Source of the DNA: Pseudomonas sp. R28(2017)
Lineage (GTDB): Bacteria > Pseudomonadota > Gammaproteobacteria > Pseudomonadales > Pseudomonadaceae
Direction of reading: 5' to 3'
Assembly (NCBI RefSeq): GCF_002112505.1
Contig: NZ_NEHW01000012.1
Coordinates: 62,001-126,000 of the forward strand
DNA length: 64,000 bases
The position numbers and the translations under genes are program-made. Under the pieces are notes generated by a model. The model worked only from the letters and a program-made list of their open reading frames with translations, ran no database searches and had not been told where the DNA came from. Shown piece by piece: positions 59,970-64,000 of the stretch. The first letter of the stretch is position 1; every line of letters starts with the position of its first letter.

Positions 59970-61975
59970 CAGCGTGCCTCTTCTGCCGGGCGGGCCTCGA
60001 TTTCACGCATCGCTTCACGCAGGAAGAAGTCCAGCGTGTTGCCGATGGTCTCGCGCATCTCCACAGTCGGCTGCCAGTTCAGCAGGCGCTTGGCGTTGGC
60101 GATGCTTGGCTTGCGATGGGACACGTCCTGGTAGCCGCCGCCGTAGAACGCCTTGCTCTCGACATCGCGGAAACCAGCGAACGGTGGGAAGTGGCTGCGC
60201 AGCGGGTGGGCTTCGAACTGGCGCAGCAGCTCTTCGCCCAACTGGCGGATGCTGGCTTCGTTGTCCGGATTGCCGATGTTGATGATCTGGCCGTTGCAGG
60301 CATCGTTGTCGTTGTCGATGATCCGTGCCAGGGCCTCGACGCCGTCGGCGATGTCGGTGAAGCAGCGCTTCTGCGCGCCACCGTCGAACAGGCGAATCGG
60401 CGTGCCTTCCACCAGGTTGAGGATCAGCTGGGTGATCGCCCGGGAACTGCCGATACGCGCCGAGTCCAGGCGGTCCAGGCGTGGGCCCATCCAGTTGAAC
60501 GGGCGGAACAGGGTGAAGTTCAGGCCTTTCTGGCCATAGGCCCAGATGACCCGGTCGAGCAACTGCTTGGACACCGAGTAGATCCAGCGCTGCTTGTTGA
60601 TCGGGCCGACCACCAGGTTGGAGGTGTCTTCATCGAAGTTCGGATCCTGGCACATGCCGTAGACTTCCGAGGTCGACGGGAAGATCACGCGCTTGTTGTA
60701 TTTGACGCAGTAGCGCACCAGGCGCAGGTTTTCTTCGAAGTCCAGCTCGAACACGCGCAGCGGGTTGCGGGTGTATTCGATCGGCGTGGCGATGGCCACC
60801 AGTGGCAGCACCACGTCGCACTTCTTGATGTGGTACTCGATCCACTCGGAGTGGATGCTGATGTCGCCTTCGACGAAGTGGAAGCGCGGGTGGCTGCGCA
60901 GGCGCTCGATGGCATCGCAGCCGATGTCCAGGCCGTAAACCTCGTAGCGCTCGTCGCTGAGCAGGCGCTCGGACAGGTGGTTGCCGATGAAACCGTTGAC
61001 ACCGAGGATCAATACCCGGGTGCGGCGGGTGCTGCGGCGGGCATCGGCACCGCGCAGCAGCGAGCCTTCGACCAGACCCAGCTCGTTGGCCAGCTGCGGG
61101 CCGCTCAGGTACAGGCCGTTATCGTTGCGCTGGCCGGCGCTGATCACCAGCGAATCCTCGCCACAGGCGATGCGCAGCGGGTCGGTGCTGATCACCCGGC
61201 CCGGGGCCAGGCCATCGTTGCCCTTGACCACCTCGGCGCTCCAGACGATCAGCTTGTGCTCGCCGACCTGGCAGAAGGCGCCCGGGTAGGGCTGGGTCAC
61301 CGCACGCACCAGGTTGAACAGGGTTTCAGCCGGCTGTTGCCAGTGCAGGCGGCCATCGGCTGCGGTGCGGCGGCCGAATACCGTGGCCTTTGCCTCATCC
61401 TGTGGGGTTTCGCTGACCTTCCCCAGGCGCAGGTTGGGCAGGGTATCGCGCAGCAGGTTGGCGGCGGCGGTGCGCAGCTTGCCATGCAGGCTCAGCGCGG
61501 TGTCGCTGCGTTCGATGGCCACCCGCAGCTGGGCGACGATGGCGCCGGCATCGGCGCGCTTGACCATGCGGTGCAGGGTAACGCCGGTTTCGCTTTCGCC
61601 GTTGACCAGCACCCAGTTGGCCGGTGCACGGCCACGGTAGCGCGGCAGCAGCGAGCCATGCAGGTTGAACGCGCCCTTGCGGCCGGTGGCCAGCAACGTT
61701 TCGCTCAGCAGGTTGCGGTAATAGAACGAGAACAGGTAGTCGGGCTCGAGTTGGCTGATGCGCTCGACCCACAGCGGGTGGTTGACGTCCTCCGGCGCAT
61801 GCACCGGGATGCCTTTGCGGGCACACAGCTGTGCGACCGAGGCGTAGAAGGTGTTTTCCTTGGGATCGTCGGCATGAGTGAATACCGCTGCAATGTCATA
61901 GCCGCTGTCGAGCAGGGCTTCAATGCCGGCGCAGCCGATGTCGTGGTACGCGAAGACAACTGTTTTTGCACTCAT
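59969..61975 (-). CDS. arnA: ArnA, bifunctional UDP-Ara4N formyltransferase / UDP-GlcA decarboxylase
   Basis: A 668-residue two-domain enzyme. The N-terminal formyltransferase (about 1-305) has FNLHGSLLPRYRGRAPANW with catalytic Asn/His. The C-terminal short-chain dehydrogenase-like decarboxylase (about 320-660) has LILGVNGFIGNHLSERLL and the YSVSKQLLDR Tyr/Lys pair. It makes UDP-4-keto-pentose and later formylates UDP-Ara4N. 4-bp overlap with arnC. Confidence 0.96.
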   Translation of the reverse strand: MSAKTVVFAYHDIGCAGIEALLDSGYDIAAVFTHADDPKENTFYASVAQLCARKGIPVHAPEDVNHPLWVERISQLEPDYLFSFYYRNLLSETLLATGRKGAFNLHGSLLPRYRGRAPANWVLVNGESETGVTLHRMVKRADAGAIVAQLRVAIERSDTALSLHGKLRTAAANLLRDTLPNLRLGKVSETPQDEAKATVFGRRTAADGRLHWQQPAETLFNLVRAVTQPYPGAFCQVGEHKLIVWSAEVVKGNDGLAPGRVISTDPLRIACGEDSLVISAGQRNDNGLYLSGPQLANELGLVEGSLLRGADARRSTRRTRVLILGVNGFIGNHLSERLLSDERYEVYGLDIGCDAIERLRSHPRFHFVEGDISIHSEWIEYHIKKCDVVLPLVAIATPIEYTRNPLRVFELDFEENLRLVRYCVKYNKRVIFPSTSEVYGMCQDPNFDEDTSNLVVGPINKQRWIYSVSKQLLDRVIWAYGQKGLNFTLFRPFNWMGPRLDRLDSARIGSSRAITQLILNLVEGTPIRLFDGGAQKRCFTDIADGVEALARIIDNDNDACNGQIINIGNPDNEASIRQLGEELLRQFEAHPLRSHFPPFAGFRDVESKAFYGGGYQDVSHRKPSIANAKRLLNWQPTVEMRETIGNTLDFFLREAMREIEARPAEEAR

Positions 61976-62994
61976 GAGTGAACCTGACCAGAAGTAGAAG
62001 AATTGAAACCATCAACGGTGACGTTCTGTGCCGGCACAGGCGGTGGGCCACTGCGCAGCACTTTTTCGATGAAGAATCGCGGGCGGGCACGCACGTCGCT
62101 GTACATGCGCCCCAGGTACTCGCCCAGCAGGCCCATGCCGATGAACTGGCCACCGGTGAACACGAACAGCACGGCGAACAGCACGAACAGGCCGTTACCG
62201 GCCCAGCCCGGGCCGAACGCCAGGCGCAGCACGATCAGTGCGAAGGCGAACAGCACACCGAGCGCGGCCATGCTGAAGCCGACGATGCTCAGCAGGCGCA
62301 GCGGCGTGGTGGTCATGCAGGTGATCAGGTCGAACATCAGGCTGATCAGGCGCATCGGGCTGTACTTCGAATCGCCGTGTTCGCGCTCGGCGTGGGTCAC
62401 CAGGATTTCGGTGGTATGGCGCGCAAAGCTGTTGGCCAGGATCGGGATGAAGGTGCTGCGCTCGCGACAGGCGAGCATGGCGTCGATCACCGTGCGCCGG
62501 TAAGCGCGCAGCATGCAGCCGTAGTCGCTCATGGCCACGCCGGTGGAGCGCTTGACCGCGTAATTGATCACCTTCGACGGCCAGCGGCGCAGGGCCGAAT
62601 CCTGGCGGTTGCTGCGTACCGTGCCGACCACGTCGAAGCCGCGTTCGGCTTCGGCGACCAGGCGCGGGATTTCTTCCGGCGGGTTCTGCAGGTCGGCGTC
62701 GAGGGTGATCACCACGTCGCCCTTGCACTGCTCGAAACCGGCCATGATCGCCGCGTGCTGGCCGTAGTTGCGGTTGAGGATGACTGCCACGAACGGGCTG
62801 TTGTCGGCCTGGGCGGCGTCTTCGAGGATTTGCGCCGAGTTGTCGCGGCTGCCGTCGTCGACCAGCACGATTTCATACGGGTGACGCAGCTGCTGGCAGG
62901 CCGCGCCCGTGCGGCGCAGCAGTTCGGGCAGGCTTTCCTGCTCGTTGTAGACCGGGATGACGATGGACACGCAGTTGATTGGGTAAGGTCTCAC
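61972..62994 (-). CDS. arnC: ArnC, undecaprenyl-phosphate Ara4FN transferase
   Basis: A 340-residue GT2 transferase that moves formylated Ara4N to undecaprenyl phosphate. N-terminal VSIVIPVYNEQESLPELLRR, DxD-type VITLDADLQNPPEEI, and two C-terminal membrane helices (LSIVGFSMAALGVLFAFALI; GLFVLFAVLFVFTGGQFIGM). 4-bp overlaps with arnB and arnA. Confidence 0.95.
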   Translation of the reverse strand: MRPYPINCVSIVIPVYNEQESLPELLRRTGAACQQLRHPYEIVLVDDGSRDNSAQILEDAAQADNSPFVAVILNRNYGQHAAIMAGFEQCKGDVVITLDADLQNPPEEIPRLVAEAERGFDVVGTVRSNRQDSALRRWPSKVINYAVKRSTGVAMSDYGCMLRAYRRTVIDAMLACRERSTFIPILANSFARHTTEILVTHAEREHGDSKYSPMRLISLMFDLITCMTTTPLRLLSIVGFSMAALGVLFAFALIVLRLAFGPGWAGNGLFVLFAVLFVFTGGQFIGMGLLGEYLGRMYSDVRARPRFFIEKVLRSGPPPVPAQNVTVDGFNSSTSGQVHS

Positions 62995-64000
62995 GGGCGT
63001 TTCCCCACAACCTGTTCAATGGCGGTGACGACCCGGTCGAGGTCCTGGTCGGTCATGTCGGGGAACAATGGAATGGAGCACAGCCGTGCCGAGTTCCATT
63101 CGGTGTTCGGCAGCGAGAGCTGCGGATCACGCTGGCGGTACCAGGTGTGCAGGTGGGTGGCGATGAAGTGGATGCCAGTGCCGATGCCGCGTTCCTGCAG
63201 GCCTTTCATGAAGGCTTCGCGGTCCAGGCCACAGCGCTCGCTGTCGATGCGCAGGATGTACAGGTGCCAGGCGTGTTGCTGCGGATAGGCAGTCGGCACG
63301 GCCAAGGGCTGTACTGGCAGGCCTTCGAAGCGTTGCTGGTAGCGCGCGGCCAGCTCGGTTCGGCGGGCGTTGATCGCGTCCAGGCGCTTGAGTTGCACCA
63401 GGGCGATGGCGGCGTTGATGTCGGCGAGGTTGTACTTGAAGCCGGGCTCGATGACCTGTGCCTGGGGCTTGCGGCCGTGGGTCATGCGGTCGTAGGCATC
63501 GACACCCAGGCCGTGGAACTTGAGCATGCGCACGCGGCTGGCCAAGGCTTCGTCGTCGCTGACGAACATCGCGCCTTCGGCGCAGGTCATGTTCTTGATC
63601 GCATGGAACGAGAAGATTGCCGTGCCACGGGCACCGACAGGGCGGCCCTTGTAGCGGGTGCCGGCGGCATGGGCGGCGTCTTCGATGACGGCGATGCCAT
63701 GCTTGTCGGCAAGTGCGTACAGTGGGTCGAGGTCGAAGGCCGCGCCGGCGTAGTGCACCGGAATGATGGCCTTGGTCCGCGGGGTGATGGCCGCTTCGAT
63801 GCGTGAGGCGTCGGTCATCAGGGTGTCGCGGTCGACATCGACGAATACCGGCGTGGCACCGAGCAGGGAAATCATGTTGGCCGTGGACACCCAGGTCTGC
63901 GACGGGGTGATGACTTCGTCCCCAGGGCCTATGCCCAGTGCCAGCAAGGCGATGTGCATACCGCCTGTGGCCGAAGACAGGGCAACCGCATGGCGGCAAC
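62991..64000 (-). CDS. arnB: ArnB, UDP-4-amino-4-deoxy-L-arabinose aminotransferase (5' end outside window)
   Basis: PLP-dependent aminotransferase that makes UDP-Ara4N from the 4-keto sugar with glutamate. Only the C-terminal 336 codons are in the window; the frame stays open to base 64000 (…HAVALSSATGGMHIALLALG). The Schiff-base Lys lies in FSFHAIKNMTCAEGAM and the PLP-contact region in VIEDAAHAAGTRYKG. First gene of the arn operon, so the promoter and any PhoP or PmrA site are beyond the edge. Confidence 0.95.
   Translation of the reverse strand, partial: CRHAVALSSATGGMHIALLALGIGPGDEVITPSQTWVSTANMISLLGATPVFVDVDRDTLMTDASRIEAAITPRTKAIIPVHYAGAAFDLDPLYALADKHGIAVIEDAAHAAGTRYKGRPVGARGTAIFSFHAIKNMTCAEGAMFVSDDEALASRVRMLKFHGLGVDAYDRMTHGRKPQAQVIEPGFKYNLADINAAIALVQLKRLDAINARRTELAARYQQRFEGLPVQPLAVPTAYPQQHAWHLYILRIDSERCGLDREAFMKGLQERGIGTGIHFIATHLHTWYRQRDPQLSLPNTEWNSARLCSIPLFPDMTDQDLDRVVTAIEQVVGKRP

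Overview
The window looks like chromosomal DNA of a fluorescent pseudomonad of the Pseudomonas putida group. The base composition is GC-rich, and the copies of the 'gtgggagcgggcttgcccgcg' type of REP element are typical of P. putida. The gene set fits too: a DyP-type peroxidase, Ku/LigD end joining, a complete phenylacetate (paa) catabolon and an arn lipid A modification operon. From memory, the order from the DyP gene to the paa cluster resembles the PP_32xx region of P. putida KT2440; this was not checked by alignment. No tRNA, rRNA, CRISPR array, prophage or insertion sequence was seen.

Region 1 (1-13.4 kb) holds stress, metal and small-metabolite genes. It starts with the end of a diguanylate cyclase, a GNAT acetyltransferase, and a zinc-independent DksA paralogue (dksA2) with a good Zur-box candidate at its promoter. 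Next come mgtC with a possibly structured leader, a solitary carotenoid-hydroxylase-like gene, a BASS transporter, the DyP peroxidase, a Tat-exported aldo/keto reductase coupled to an ADP/ATP-carrier-like MFS protein, and a KGG stress protein. A compact cluster follows: small lipoprotein, haem-oxygenase-like diiron enzyme, SAM methyltransferase, GCS2 carboxylate-amine ligase and MTA/SAH nucleosidase. It looks like an uncharacterised small-molecule pathway. Ku ends the region.

Region 2 (13.4-25.2 kb): ligD heads a five-gene minus-strand operon in which four junctions are 4-bp ATGA overlaps. Its other members are an acyl-CoA dehydrogenase homologue, a PIG-L/LmbE deacetylase, a NodS-like methyltransferase and a family 2 glycosyltransferase. 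The set resembles a glycolipid or amino-sugar tailoring pathway. After it come an acidic protein coupled to a metallothionein, a ybhP-clsB-ybhN phospholipid cluster led by a DUF72 gene, and a low-affinity iron permease-like gene with a ClpP-fold protease.

Region 3 (25.2-34.4 kb) is mainly signalling: a 1,253-residue CheB-CheR-PAS-kinase-receiver fusion, a second KGG protein, a zinc alcohol dehydrogenase, two small Pseudomonas-type proteins, and a divergent pair made of a LuxR-type regulator and a hybrid kinase.

Region 4 (34.4-51.8 kb) is the phenylacetate catabolon. On the minus strand lie paaFGHIJ, paaK with a terminator, paaABCDE, a DUF485/paaL uptake pair, an OprD-type porin and paaZ. On the plus strand lie paaY and the repressor gene paaX. 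Repeated GCGATACAnAA motifs in the paaA and paaF/paaY control regions are candidate PaaX operators.

Region 5 (51.8-64 kb): fetAB-type ABC genes and a small membrane protein precede the minus-strand arn operon. The operon reads arnB (cut by the window edge), arnC, arnA, arnD, arnT, arnE, arnF, ugd and an additional ArnT-like glycosyltransferase. Adjacent genes overlap by 1-4 bp throughout. The products add 4-amino-4-deoxy-L-arabinose to lipid A and so confer cationic peptide and polymyxin tolerance.
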